Positions 31,445 through 40,341 of a stretch of DNA of 45,628 nucleotides are shown piece by piece. The DNA is taken from the IMG/VR virus record IMGVR_UViG_3300046167_000068, positions 1 to 45,628 of that record, one strand, 5' to 3'. The position numbers and the translations under genes are program-made. The notes beneath the pieces are model-generated. The model was not told the origin of the DNA, ran no database searches, and saw nothing but the letters and a program-made list of their open reading frames with translations. How positions within the stretch are numbered: the first letter of the stretch is position 1; every line of letters starts with the position of its first letter. The DNA is from a virus.

Positions 31445-33304
31445 TTAAGATATTCTTACCCATAATGTAGCGAAGTTAGCATCACCTTTACCCATACATC
31501 TCCATGTTCCACTGGTAACTGGAGAGCTGACAAAACCACCATTCGAATGCGCCCATTTATAAAAAGTACCAAAAGAACGTGTATCTCCGGGGGAGGCGTT
31601 AGAGTGATTGTTACGAATAAATGCATAAGTACCAACAGCACCAAGAGCTGTACTACCACCAACACCTGTTAGGTTAGAGCCATCGCCGTATAGACTTCCT
31701 GAGAAGTATCCGTCTTTGAATTTTGAGTTGGAAGAGCCTAAATCAACAGTACCGTCACTATCAACATTCGCTTCCATTGGTATAACGCAGTGAGTTCCAA
31801 ACTGTAGACCTCCGTGATCTGCCACAGTACCGCTGATTGTTAGATTGTTTGAGTTCAGTACCCCAATACTACCTGCAATTGTGTCGTCTTTAGCAAAATG
31901 AGCAATAGCTCCGTCACTTGATTTACGATTAAAATGTGCGGAATAATTATTATTAGCACAATAAAAGTTACGACCATCTGGGCGAAGGCTTGTTCCTACT
32001 GTATTACTGCTAGCTGTAGTTTGACCCACCAACAAGTTACCTGATGAGTCAATGCGCATACGTTCTGAGCCAGCGTTTGTTAAAAATATTAGGCTAGCCT
32101 CTGAACGTACAGCTAAATCTCCCACGCCGCCTGAACCAAGGCCGTTAGCACTACCTATATACCCTGCTGTCCCTGATGTGTTAACCCAAGAGGTGTAAGA
32201 GTTTGTAGCACCTTCAAATGTAGCAACGAAAGAGTCGCCAGTGTTTTTGACATGCAAGCGTCTACTAGGTGAACTCGTACCAATACCAACGTTTCCTGAT
32301 GAGTCTATGCGCACGGCTTCTGTGCCGTTAGGTCTAAACACAATAGGATTGTTGTCTGTGTGTAACAACAAGTCATTAGCTGCATAACTGCCAGATATAG
32401 AAGCCCCATCACCAACGTAAACTTCTGTGTTATAACGGGTAAAACCACTGAGGTAGAGGTCTTTAAAGCGAGATGTGCTAGAACCTAATGAAACAACACC
32501 ATCAGCCGTTGTGTTGTCCATGTCTCGTGGAATAACATCACTATCTCTAAACTTTAAACCTCTAGTGTCATTACCAAATACAATGTCGCCACCTTCAGAT
32601 CTAATACTACCTACCTTTGTGCCTGACTTGAAAAGTCTTATTAAGTCACCATCTGAACCTGTACGGTTGATGTTTACTGTAGCGTTAGCATTTGCTGTGG
32701 CACTGTAGAAAGCAAAGCCTGCTCTACCATCATCACGCAAGTTATGTCCATTATCAGCCGCACTGTTTGCACTATTGTTCCAAACTACATCATCAGTAGT
32801 ACCCACCAACAAGTTGCCTGATGAGTCGATGCGGAGGCGTTCTGAGCCGTCAACACTAAATCGTATGTCAGAGCTTGCTTTTGAGTTTGACCTATCTGAA
32901 AAGAAATACAAAGAAGTATCACTCACAAGTATTTCACCTGTGTTTCCAGAGGATGTGTCTTCAAGTTTTAACTGATAGCCTTCATCCTTTAAATGCATTA
33001 AGTTAGTAGGATTATTAGTACCAATACCTAAATTTGCTCCTGATAAAAACATATCACCGCCATTAGAACCTAATGCCGCTATTTGCCCAGAACTATCGTG
33101 GAAAGTTAGATGATTTGCTGACGTTGTTACATCAACCTTAGTGTTAATTGGGCGACCACCCCCTGTGGAACCTGCGATTTCTAATGCCGCAGGATATGAA
33201 CCTACACTACTTGTAGTGCCTAAATCTAAACTTTCAGCACTAGCATCCCAGAAGAACTTAGCAGTTGTGCCTGTGTCCTCGTAGAAAGCTGATGTCTCCG
33301 CCAC
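31445..33304 (-). CDS. Tail fiber, C-terminal fragment (third piece of a frameshifted gene)
   Basis: 619 residues. The apparent start MAETSAF is an artefact of a frameshift: the real reading passes from GGGDISF in the preceding frame into YEDTGTTAKFFWDAS here. One extra base in the GGGGACATCAGCTTTCTACG stretch near 33288 would explain it. The body is beta-rich with repeated ERLRIDSSGNLLVG-type units at three places and SNSKFKDGYFSG segments. The last 100 residues (SPGDTRSFGTFYKWAHSNGG region) have no repeats and are likely the receptor-binding tip. No S74 domain is present. Confidence 0.75.
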   Translation of the reverse strand: MAETSAFYEDTGTTAKFFWDASAESLDLGTTSSVGSYPAALEIAGSTGGGRPINTKVDVTTSANHLTFHDSSGQIAALGSNGGDMFLSGANLGIGTNNPTNLMHLKDEGYQLKLEDTSSGNTGEILVSDTSLYFFSDRSNSKASSDIRFSVDGSERLRIDSSGNLLVGTTDDVVWNNSANSAADNGHNLRDDGRAGFAFYSATANANATVNINRTGSDGDLIRLFKSGTKVGSIRSEGGDIVFGNDTRGLKFRDSDVIPRDMDNTTADGVVSLGSSTSRFKDLYLSGFTRYNTEVYVGDGASISGSYAANDLLLHTDNNPIVFRPNGTEAVRIDSSGNVGIGTSSPSRRLHVKNTGDSFVATFEGATNSYTSWVNTSGTAGYIGSANGLGSGGVGDLAVRSEASLIFLTNAGSERMRIDSSGNLLVGQTTASSNTVGTSLRPDGRNFYCANNNYSAHFNRKSSDGAIAHFAKDDTIAGSIGVLNSNNLTISGTVADHGGLQFGTHCVIPMEANVDSDGTVDLGSSNSKFKDGYFSGSLYGDGSNLTGVGGSTALGAVGTYAFIRNNHSNASPGDTRSFGTFYKWAHSNGGFVSSPVTSGTWRCMGKGDANFATLWVRIS

Positions 33305-34994
33305 CTGATATTTTTATTCGTTGTTTAAGTGGGTCTGTACCTGTATTTGTATAAAAACCAAGACCAGCACCGCCACTAACATAAGAGCCTATTGAGCCTA
33401 GACCTGTATCAGTTTCAAAATGTAATTGTAAACCTGATGTTGAGGGAGTTGTATCAAATGAGGAAGTTACGCCATCTACAGTCAACCCATCGCTGGTCAC
33501 TGTGCCTGTGATATTGAGATTACCTGTATGTGTTGGCTGAACATAACGTGCATCTGATGCAGTCTTAGTGTAATGATCTGCTAATGCAAACGTACCATAA
33601 GCTACAATATCAACTACATCATTTACTGATGCACCTGACGCTAATGTAATGCTTGTACCATTTGTAGCTGTGAAGTCTGTGCCAGATAATAGTTTAACAC
33701 CATTGAGGTACACATCAATATAGCCAGTATCATACGTAGCAGCAAATACAGTTTGACCTGCTGTAGCTGTGTATGTGGTACGTTCTGATGTACCATTAAC
33801 CGCAGAACCAGCAGCTTGCCAACCAGAACTACTACGAACAAACATAATGTTACTTGTAGTATTAAAGTATAATGCACCTGTAATAAGTGCATCACCATCA
33901 TTGTCTACTGTAGGAGCAGATGATTTAGCACCTAAGTATCTATCATCAAAGTTATCATAAGAAGCTGCCGCCGCATTCTGGCTAACCAAGGCCGCCGCCG
34001 CTGAATTAGCGGATGAAGTTGCTGAAGTTGCCGCATTGGTTGCACTTGTAGCTGCATTCGTCGCCGAAGTAGCGGCAACAGTAGCTGAACCTAAGATACC
34101 ATCTACATACGTTTTATTAGTGACATCAGTACCAGCAGTAGGTGTAGCAAGACCAGTGATCTTATTGTTACCCATTGCCAATGCACCAGACATCGTATCG
34201 CCTGATTTAGCTACACGAGTATCACGCTGTGTATCTGTGTATACTTTTGTAGATACATCTTGTGCTGATGTAGGATTACCTACTCCAGTAATTTTATTGG
34301 TACTCATTGCGATAGCACCTGTCATAGTGCCACCAGCTTTAGGTAGTTTAGTCGCAATAGAGTTTGTTACTGTAGTGCTGAATGCATCATCATCATTGAG
34401 AGCATCAGCTAATTCACCTAGTGTATCTAGCCCTGCACCTGCATCACCAATCAGAGTAGATATTTCATCATCTACATACTTTTTAGTTGCGGCATCTAAG
34501 TCTGCACTTGGTGCTGTTAGATTAGTAATAGTAGCAGATGTACCAGCATTCATATTAAGATTGCCGTTGACTACTAAATTAGTGAATGTAGATGTGCCAG
34601 AACCTGCGGTTACATTACCTGTTAGGTTGCCAGTGACGTTACCTGTAACATTTCCTGTATGTACCCCTGCCGTGTTACCAGTTACGTTGCCAGTTAAGTT
34701 ACCTGTGATACCACCTGATGAAGACAATGTAGTAAATGCACCAGTAGATGCAGAGTTAGCACCTATCGTAGAACCGTCTATAGAGCCACCGTTAATGTCA
34801 GCAGTAGCTAGAGTAGCTTGGCCTGTTGTAGAGATCGTTGTGAAGCTACCTGCGGCTTTTGTAGAAGCACCTATAACAGTACCATCTATGTTACCGCCAT
34901 TAATATCTACAGTGGCAAGAGTTGATGTACCAGAAGCTCCTAATGTAGTGAATGCACCTGTGCTTGGAGTAGTTCCACCTAGTGCTAGCACCAT
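33258..34994 (-). CDS. Tail fiber, middle fragment (second piece of a frameshifted gene)
   Basis: 578 residues. The apparent start MVLALGGTTPSTGAF is internal: the upstream frame already encodes the same DINGGTIDGA repeat unit and would continue here as LGGTTPSTGAFTTLG if one base were removed near 34985. The content is stalk repeats (DINGGNIDGTVIGAS), a GNLTGNVTGN run, a KYVDDEI/VYTDTQ/TYVDG series typical of phage fibers, an Ala/Ser coiled-coil-like stretch (ATSATNAATSATNAAT), then a beta region ending KISGGGDIS, where the second frameshift occurs. The 3' end overlaps the next fragment by 47 bases. Confidence 0.75.
   Translation of the reverse strand: MVLALGGTTPSTGAFTTLGASGTSTLATVDINGGNIDGTVIGASTKAAGSFTTISTTGQATLATADINGGSIDGSTIGANSASTGAFTTLSSSGGITGNLTGNVTGNTAGVHTGNVTGNVTGNLTGNVTAGSGTSTFTNLVVNGNLNMNAGTSATITNLTAPSADLDAATKKYVDDEISTLIGDAGAGLDTLGELADALNDDDAFSTTVTNSIATKLPKAGGTMTGAIAMSTNKITGVGNPTSAQDVSTKVYTDTQRDTRVAKSGDTMSGALAMGNNKITGLATPTAGTDVTNKTYVDGILGSATVAATSATNAATSATNAATSATSSANSAAAALVSQNAAAASYDNFDDRYLGAKSSAPTVDNDGDALITGALYFNTTSNIMFVRSSSGWQAAGSAVNGTSERTTYTATAGQTVFAATYDTGYIDVYLNGVKLLSGTDFTATNGTSITLASGASVNDVVDIVAYGTFALADHYTKTASDARYVQPTHTGNLNITGTVTSDGLTVDGVTSSFDTTPSTSGLQLHFETDTGLGSIGSYVSGGAGLGFYTNTGTDPLKQRIKISGGGDISFLRGHRHNC
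34605..34710 (-). repeat. GNxTGNVTG coding repeat in the fiber stalk
   Basis: About six copies of a 12-base unit coding TGNV/TGNL in tandem. Short in-frame repeats like this are common in phage fiber stalks and could change length by slippage without altering the frame. Confidence 0.6.
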
Positions 34995-35670
34995 CTATCG
35001 TACCACCATTAATATCTGCTGTAGCGGCTACTAAAGATGTATTAGCATTAAGTGTAGTGAATGTACCTGCTACTGGTGTAGCTGAACCAATTACAGCATT
35101 ATCAATAGCACCTGAGTTAAGGTCAACTGATGTAATAGTTGTAGTACCTACAAGTGTTGATGTACCTGTAACAGTTAAATTGTTGTTTAGTGTAGCACTT
35201 GTGAATGTAGCAGTTGTAGGTGAAGAAGCACCTAAGATAGTTCCATCAATATTACCTGCATTAATATCTACAGTAGCTATTGTAGCTGTGCCTTGTAAGT
35301 GTAGATCTTTAAACTTAGCTGAATTTGAACCTAAGTCTATATCATTAGTTGTAACTGGAACTATAACACCATCTTGGAAACGTACTTGTTCTACAGCCGC
35401 TGAAGATACTTCTACGAATACACCAACTCTATTGTTTGACGTATCAATAACAACTTTGTTTAGTGCATCAACATCACCGATAAGCGGAATGTATCCACCT
35501 TCTCCTGTTGAGCCATCGTGCTTGTGTCCACTTGATGCAGCAAATGCGTCACGGAGTTTATTATACTCAGCGTTAATAGGGGCTGCACGTAGTGTAGCTG
35601 TTGGTACTATGTCTGCTATAGACTGTCTTACGTAACCTGCCAAAGTATCATCTCCTGTCGGCTGTCTCAT
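34900..35670 (-). CDS. Tail fiber, N-terminal virion-attachment fragment (first piece of a frameshifted gene)
   Basis: 256 residues. The N-terminus (MRQPTGDDTLAGYVRQSIAD, then LRAAPINAEYNKLRDAF) followed by SSGHKHDGSTGEGGYIPLI is the conserved attachment end of marine podovirus fibers. DIDLGSNSAKFKDLHLQG and DIN/DLNxGxIDGT repeats follow. The last 30 residues (TRWNYSKHRCIHYIR on) are out-of-frame: the repeat continues in the next fragment after a +1-base shift near 34985. It overlaps the tail nozzle gene by 23 bases. The intact gene would run 35670 to 31445, about 1400 codons. Confidence 0.8.
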   Translation of the reverse strand: MRQPTGDDTLAGYVRQSIADIVPTATLRAAPINAEYNKLRDAFAASSGHKHDGSTGEGGYIPLIGDVDALNKVVIDTSNNRVGVFVEVSSAAVEQVRFQDGVIVPVTTNDIDLGSNSAKFKDLHLQGTATIATVDINAGNIDGTILGASSPTTATFTSATLNNNLTVTGTSTLVGTTTITSVDLNSGAIDNAVIGSATPVAGTFTTLNANTSLVAATADINGGTIDGASTRWNYSKHRCIHYIRSFWYINSCHCRY

Positions 35671-37189
35671 ACGTCAAGGCTATTGCCTGTATAGTATGAC
35701 TTGCATTTGTATTGTTTGTAACATAATTTACTGAAACAGAGTTACCTGACCCAGATATGTTGGTAAGAGTTTTAGGTGATGGATTACCATCATATATACC
35801 ACCTGCTCCATATATAGCTGTACCATAAACTGAAGCTGCACCCTCTGTACTAAACTCATAGTTAGTTGGGTTTACTGTGTTTGTGTCATCATAGTCGTAA
35901 GATACACCAACAAACACTTCTGTATTACCTTCAGACTTAAGGTATGTATTTACTTTATGTATTACCTTACGTACCTCTGGATCTTGCATGTAAAAGTAGG
36001 GAGTTTGATATAGGCTAAATATATCTTGTCCGTCAAAACTATTACCTCTTTCTTGGCGATGTACTTTACCAGAACCATCACCATGTATTACATGTTCAAA
36101 CTGTCCTATGTATCCACTATCAACACAGTTAGCTTCTATACCAATCAACTGGCTATACTCAAAGATACTCTGTTTATTCTGACTCTTACGTATTCCACCT
36201 ATCAAAGATAGAGATGAGTCATTCTTAAAAAAGAATCTAAACTGTGACTTCTTCCTAAGTACTACAATAGCAATATCTATAATTTGTTCTGATAAGTAGT
36301 AGTTATCGAAGATAGACTGTATCTCTTTAGATACGGTAGCAAGTTCAACATCACCAATTTTATCAGTACCAGAAATAGGACGTATACCATCTGGCCCTAA
36401 GAAGAGTAAGTCACCACCAAATTCTACCACAGAATCAGGAGCAAGGCAACCCATATTTGAAGTAACATTTTCTAATACAAAGTTAGCTGCATTATTACCT
36501 GTCAGTCTTTTTATATTATTAGCACCAAAGATATATAATTGGTTACGGAACTTTTTAATAGCTGTTATAGTATAACCTACATTAATAACACCAGCACCAT
36601 TAGCAGGGCTAAAATCTGTAGCATTTAAAGGAGCACTAAAAAATAAATTAAAAGGTTCACTTGAGTCACCACACAAGAAAACGTGAGAGGCAAATTCTTC
36701 TGAGTACTTAGGATCATCTGGAGCTTGAGCATGAGTTATTTGTGTGTAGTTAGTTCCGTCATATATTGCCGCTGGATTAAAACCATCCGTAAGAAGTAAT
36801 ACTTCGCCTGACCAGTTATAACTAGTAAATCTAATTCTAGATACATTAGTCATATCAGGGTTACCAGCTTCAGGTATAGCTACCCAAGAATCATTTGAGT
36901 CCTGCCATCTATATAAGTAGTCATGCCCAGATGTAGGTTTTCTACATGCAAATATACCATCATGTAAGTTACCATTTACTGCTACACCTAGTACAGGACC
37001 TGTCCCTGGTACAGTACCATATTCATTAGAATAACCACTAATACGACGATACCCACCGGCTAGGGCAGGTTCATAGTTAATCATTCTGATAGCACTACCT
37101 GATAAGTTTGAAGCTTGAGTTAGAGGATCAACATTAGTGATTAACCCTCCAGAACAAACTGACAGGTATGTACTTAATTTATCTACCAT
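35648..37189 (-). CDS. Tail nozzle / packaged-DNA stabilisation-like protein
   Basis: A 513-residue beta-rich protein immediately after the tail adaptor (start adjoins its stop). Repeated short blades (ITAIKKFRNQLYIFGANNIK, GGDLLFLGPDGIRPIS, RIRFTSYNWSGEVLLLTDGF) suggest a beta-propeller, as in the nozzle proteins of short tails (T7 gp12, P22 gp10 class). Length is nearer the P22 type than the 794-residue gp12. It would close the portal channel and carry the fibers, whose gene overlaps its 3' end. Confidence 0.75.
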   Translation of the reverse strand: MVDKLSTYLSVCSGGLITNVDPLTQASNLSGSAIRMINYEPALAGGYRRISGYSNEYGTVPGTGPVLGVAVNGNLHDGIFACRKPTSGHDYLYRWQDSNDSWVAIPEAGNPDMTNVSRIRFTSYNWSGEVLLLTDGFNPAAIYDGTNYTQITHAQAPDDPKYSEEFASHVFLCGDSSEPFNLFFSAPLNATDFSPANGAGVINVGYTITAIKKFRNQLYIFGANNIKRLTGNNAANFVLENVTSNMGCLAPDSVVEFGGDLLFLGPDGIRPISGTDKIGDVELATVSKEIQSIFDNYYLSEQIIDIAIVVLRKKSQFRFFFKNDSSLSLIGGIRKSQNKQSIFEYSQLIGIEANCVDSGYIGQFEHVIHGDGSGKVHRQERGNSFDGQDIFSLYQTPYFYMQDPEVRKVIHKVNTYLKSEGNTEVFVGVSYDYDDTNTVNPTNYEFSTEGAASVYGTAIYGAGGIYDGNPSPKTLTNISGSGNSVSVNYVTNNTNASHTIQAIALTYETADRR

Positions 37190-37900
37190 CTAGCCAAAAC
37201 TCTTAGTTATAACATTAGAACCTTTTGGTATTACAGTAGATAAAAGAGAATCTTTACTATCTACAACAAGCCTTCTCATAGACTTAATACCTACTTTAAA
37301 CTTGTCCTTGTGTAATTGTGCTGATTGTTCATTAGATCTAAAGTGCATTAAGTACATCATAGCACCATCAATAATAACATGTTTAAATCTATCAGGTATA
37401 ATACACACATCAGTACTTAAAGATAAATCGTTTGGAAACTTCCAGTATTTATATTCAATAACGTAAGCTACATCAGGTACTGGAGTAACACCAAACTTTT
37501 CTTCTTGTGTCTTATAAACATTTAATGGTTTTGTATAACCACCTGTACCAGAAGTATCATCATCAGCTCTACGAGTTGACAAGTACTGTTCATATGATAG
37601 TGGTTTTAAAACACCTGGATCTGTTGTATTAGTATTTTTTAAATAAAAAGATTCCCAATCAGCTTTTGAATAGTCTGAAGGGAAATCGTAAGTCTTCGTA
37701 CCTACTGATAGTGTTTGTTCATAGGTTACTAACGTGAAGGGCCACTCTTGAGCCTCTTGTAGTATTTCACGTATAGAAGAATTAATAGAATCTTTAGCTA
37801 GTGATTGTACGTTTTTAGTTGTAGCAAAATCTATCTCACTAATTTCAACCTCGTTAAGACGACGAAGTAATTCATTCACTAGGTTTATATAAGTCGCCAT
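37190..37900 (-). CDS. Tail adaptor (tail tubular protein A, T7 gp11-like)
   Basis: A 236-residue protein. The helical N-terminus LVNELLRRLNEVEISEIDF, then SINSSIREILQEAQEWPFT, the YDFPSDYSK strand and the late MMYLMHFRSNEQSAQLHKD helix are the usual signature of gp11-type head-tail adaptors. It would form the ring under the portal. It lies after the capsid terminator and directly before the nozzle gene. Confidence 0.8.
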   Translation of the reverse strand: MATYINLVNELLRRLNEVEISEIDFATTKNVQSLAKDSINSSIREILQEAQEWPFTLVTYEQTLSVGTKTYDFPSDYSKADWESFYLKNTNTTDPGVLKPLSYEQYLSTRRADDDTSGTGGYTKPLNVYKTQEEKFGVTPVPDVAYVIEYKYWKFPNDLSLSTDVCIIPDRFKHVIIDGAMMYLMHFRSNEQSAQLHKDKFKVGIKSMRRLVVDSKDSLLSTVIPKGSNVITKSFG

Positions 37901-37930
37901 GTCATTTCCTACGAGATTTTAAATGTATAT

Positions 37931-37960
37931 AAAGGGGCTAACACTAAGCCAGCCCCCTTA
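37931..37960 (-). terminator. Intrinsic terminator behind the capsid gene
   Basis: On the minus strand AAGGGGGCT (37959-37951) pairs with AGCCCCTTT (37939-37931), about 9-10 bp with one G-T pair and an 11-base loop, followed by TATATACATTT. The downstream tract is only moderately T-rich, so readthrough into the tail genes is likely, giving high capsid and lower tail expression. Confidence 0.6.
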
Positions 37961-37970
37961 AAGTATTTTA

Positions 37971-39044
37971 TTATGCTAAGTTATATTTAGCTGTGACCAA
38001 CGCTTCTGGACGTAAGATCTTGCGTCCGTAAAGATGCATACCACGGCAGATGTCAGCGAATGAATCTGGATCACGGTATGTTTCTGTTTTGTTGATTTGC
38101 TCTGCAGTTGCTACAGCTGAATCATGACCAGCTACGATAACACCGTAGTTAGCATTTTGGTTAGCTGTGTTTGTAGTTCCTGCACCAGTACCTACTGAAG
38201 GTAAGTTACTTGAAGTATATACACGGAAGCCGTGGAAGTTGTTCAAGACTAGACCGTTACGTAATCCACCTGACTCACCGAAGTCTGCGTTAAACAAACG
38301 TGAATCTTCATCACGAAGGACTTCCATCATGATAGGATCAAGTACAAGCCATCTACCTGCAGTGTCTACTTGGTTCTGATCTAACAAACGACCCATACGT
38401 GAAATCAACATTGCTGGTGATACGTATGCTGTTGGTAGAGCAGTTGCTCCTGGTAAACGTGCTGCAACTGGGATCGAGTGATCACCTGCTGAAGTTGTAG
38501 TAATGTTTCCGAAGTCACCTTTTTTCAGCTTGTTAGCTGCAAGTAATTCGTCTGAACCAGCAGCTGTATTAGCTTTAGTTCCATTTACTGCATCGTTGAC
38601 TGCAGCTGCATTAGCATGTAGAGCAGACTGTTTATAACCACTTAAGTAACCCAATACTTCTTGGTCATGCTGATCAGCCAAGCGGAAAGCCGCACGATTG
38701 GTAGCCATGTCCATGAAATTAACATGAGAGTGTGCTTCTTCGATGTCGTCGATTTTAAATGCAAAGTAGTTTGCTTTATCTACAACAAGTGAAAAATCAG
38801 CATCAGCTAAATCTTGTGCAGCAATAGTTGTGCCACGCTTGTATGCTGATACGCTTACTTCAGGTTCTTTGATAATTTTTACAGTGTCACCTTGCGATGC
38901 AATTTCACCGAAATAATCAGAGTTAGTTATGTCGCCACAAACTGTGGACTTGCGGAATGCAAGTTGTACTTTTTTAGAATAAATTACGGAACTAAAGTTA
39001 CCATTCGGTAAGTTTGTATATCCGCTTGCGGATGCAAATGCCAT
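37971..39044 (-). CDS. Major capsid protein (HK97-fold)
   Basis: A 357-residue protein in the fixed head order scaffold-capsid-adaptor. The N-terminal arm (FSSVIYSKKVQLAFRKSTV), E-loop region (GDTVKIIKEPEVSVSAYKRG), the FAFKIDDIEEAHSHVNFMD helix and a late GVIVAGHDSAVATAEQINK strand are typical of podovirus capsid proteins. AAGGAG lies before the ATG. It has its own upstream promoter, a 270-base leader and a downstream terminator, consistent with the highest-expressed late gene. Confidence 0.9.
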   Translation of the reverse strand: MAFASASGYTNLPNGNFSSVIYSKKVQLAFRKSTVCGDITNSDYFGEIASQGDTVKIIKEPEVSVSAYKRGTTIAAQDLADADFSLVVDKANYFAFKIDDIEEAHSHVNFMDMATNRAAFRLADQHDQEVLGYLSGYKQSALHANAAAVNDAVNGTKANTAAGSDELLAANKLKKGDFGNITTTSAGDHSIPVAARLPGATALPTAYVSPAMLISRMGRLLDQNQVDTAGRWLVLDPIMMEVLRDEDSRLFNADFGESGGLRNGLVLNNFHGFRVYTSSNLPSVGTGAGTTNTANQNANYGVIVAGHDSAVATAEQINKTETYRDPDSFADICRGMHLYGRKILRPEALVTAKYNLA

Positions 39045-39078
39045 TATAATTCTCCTTGAATGTTTGGCTTATGATAAA

Positions 39079-39109
39079 GAGGTAAGTACGAGTTAAAGGT
39101 ACATACCTC
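39079..39109 (-). promoter_or_regulatory. Stem-loop in the capsid mRNA leader
   Basis: GAGGTAAGTAC (39079-39089) and GTACATACCTC (39099-39109) form an 11-bp stem with one mismatch and a 9-base loop. It lies 35 bases before the capsid ATG, followed by TTTAT. Could stabilise or gate the leader. Confidence 0.4.
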
Positions 39110-39166
39110 AACTCAGAGAAACTAAACGTGAAGCAAAGAGGCTGATACTTTTCTAGGGTGCGTTAT

Positions 39167-39190
39167 GATAACAGTCGGCCAACCATTATC
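39167..39190 (-). promoter_or_regulatory. Second stem-loop in the capsid mRNA leader
   Basis: In the minus-strand RNA, GATAATGGT (39190-39182) pairs with ACTGTTATC (39175-39167), nine pairs including two G-U, loop TGGCCG. An overlapping palindrome GTTATGATAAC lies at 39162-39172. The rest of 39045-39326 contains no gene, and I see no tRNA in it. Confidence 0.35.
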
Positions 39191-39295
39191 TAAACGGGCC
39201 TGTACTTAATCAGGTAGTTCTTATTTGTAGTTTAAGTTTTATTGGTTGTAGGCAAGAGAGGTAGTCCACAAGGGAGGCTCTTGTTCCTGCCGATA

Positions 39296-39323
39296 GTTAT
39301 ACTTCAGATAAACATAATGTCAA
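39296..39323 (-). promoter_or_regulatory. Strong sigma70-like promoter for the capsid gene
   Basis: On the minus strand TTGACA (39323-39318), a 16-base spacer, then TATAAC (39301-39296). Eleven of twelve consensus positions match. It begins 4 bases after the scaffold stop codon and would give a leader of about 245 bases before the capsid ATG. Confidence 0.7.
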
Positions 39324-39326
39324 CAC

Positions 39327-40274
39327 TTAACGTGCATTTCCTGAAATATCGTAGACAAATTTACCATTGCGCATAGCTTTGTTAATATTGTCTTGGTTTT
39401 CTTCAAATTCTTTACTAGACATTCTTGCTACATCAGACTCACGGATTTGTCCACCAGCCTCATCAGCGTCTACTTTAGTCTTTGAAGTTCTACTAACCAT
39501 AGAAGCTGCTGCTTTTTTACTAGCTTTCTTAGCTTCTTTAGTTAATCCTTTGTCAACCTTATACAGGTCGATAACTCTAATTACAGAACGTGGATCATCT
39601 GCATTCTCATAGACAGCATCTTGTACCCACTTAGGTTGTTCTTCTGCCCAGTCATGAAAACTATCTGACTCACGTATTGTAATAAAATCTGAATGAGACT
39701 CTAAGATAGTAGCCTCTGCTGACTTACGCATAGTCTCATCATTCATTTTGTCTAACTGTTGTAGTCTTGCTTCAGCTTTACTAAATAATTGTTGAGCTTT
39801 CTTAGCAGCTATAGTCTCTACTATTCCAGCAATATCAGGATGTTCGGATGCCCATGCATCTATATCTTCATCAGACTTAGGTGGGATAATATTCTCACCC
39901 TTCATACGAGCCTCTAAGTCTTCAAACTTTTCTTGCCAGTCTTTTTCTTTTTCAGACATATGACGACGAAGATCACCATATCTTTTCTTGAAGGATTTTT
40001 CTTCTCGACTTAACCCCTCATCAGACTCCGATGCTTCGGCTTCCTCTTTGGCTTCTTCTTGTTTGGAACTACTTGCATCCGATACTTCGGTTGCCTCAGA
40101 TCCTTCGCCATCGGATTCTTCTTCAATAGTTTCACCACGAGCCTCTGCTTCTAAACGTTTTATCTCTTTTTCTTCAGCTTCCATAGCTGCACGTTTTTTA
40201 TTATTATTATAACCCCTATCTACAAATCCTGCAGTCTTCGGGGTTTCCATTGTACTTAGTTCTGGCATATCCAT
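39327..40274 (-). CDS. Capsid scaffolding protein
   Basis: A 315-residue, highly charged, helical protein. An acidic, disordered N-terminal third (EEAKEEAEASESDEG) is followed by long helices (SFKKRYGDLRRHMSEKEKDW on) and a basic C-terminal part (KEAKKASKKAAA). The composition and the place directly before the major capsid gene fit a scaffold that directs procapsid assembly and leaves before packaging. ATG 40274 is the longest start; ATG 40268 has better spacing to AAGG. Confidence 0.8.
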   Translation of the reverse strand: MDMPELSTMETPKTAGFVDRGYNNNKKRAAMEAEEKEIKRLEAEARGETIEEESDGEGSEATEVSDASSSKQEEAKEEAEASESDEGLSREEKSFKKRYGDLRRHMSEKEKDWQEKFEDLEARMKGENIIPPKSDEDIDAWASEHPDIAGIVETIAAKKAQQLFSKAEARLQQLDKMNDETMRKSAEATILESHSDFITIRESDSFHDWAEEQPKWVQDAVYENADDPRSVIRVIDLYKVDKGLTKEAKKASKKAAASMVSRTSKTKVDADEAGGQIRESDVARMSSKEFEENQDNINKAMRNGKFVYDISGNAR

Positions 40275-40290
40275 TATCCTTATGTTGGGG

Positions 40291-40341
40291 TCAGCATTAT
40301 TGCTGAGTAGCCTTATTATTGTTTGGATACCTTATAGGTAT
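40291..40341 (-). other. Two small hairpins between scaffold and the 633-aa gene
   Basis: TCAGCATTATTGCTGA (40291-40306) and ATACCTTATAGGTAT (40327-40341) are perfect 6-bp-arm inverted repeats with 4- and 3-base loops. No T-tract follows in the transcript direction, so they are more likely RNA processing or stability elements than terminators. Confidence 0.35.

Noticed and set aside
34970-35000. Programmed ribosomal frameshift in the fiber gene
   Set aside because: No X XXY YYZ slippery sequence or following pseudoknot is visible at either junction, and the shift is of an extra single base; mutation or error is simpler.
34036-35034. Long plus-strand open frame (332 codons) opposite the tail fiber
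   Set aside because: It is a mirror of the repetitive fiber coding sequence, Val/Ala/Pro-rich with no ribosome site and no homology I can see; the minus frames carry clear fiber motifs.
39045-39326. tRNA gene or leader peptide in the capsid upstream gap
   Set aside because: No cloverleaf with a GTTCGA-type T-loop on either strand; the only small ORF (MVGRLLS) lacks a ribosome site.
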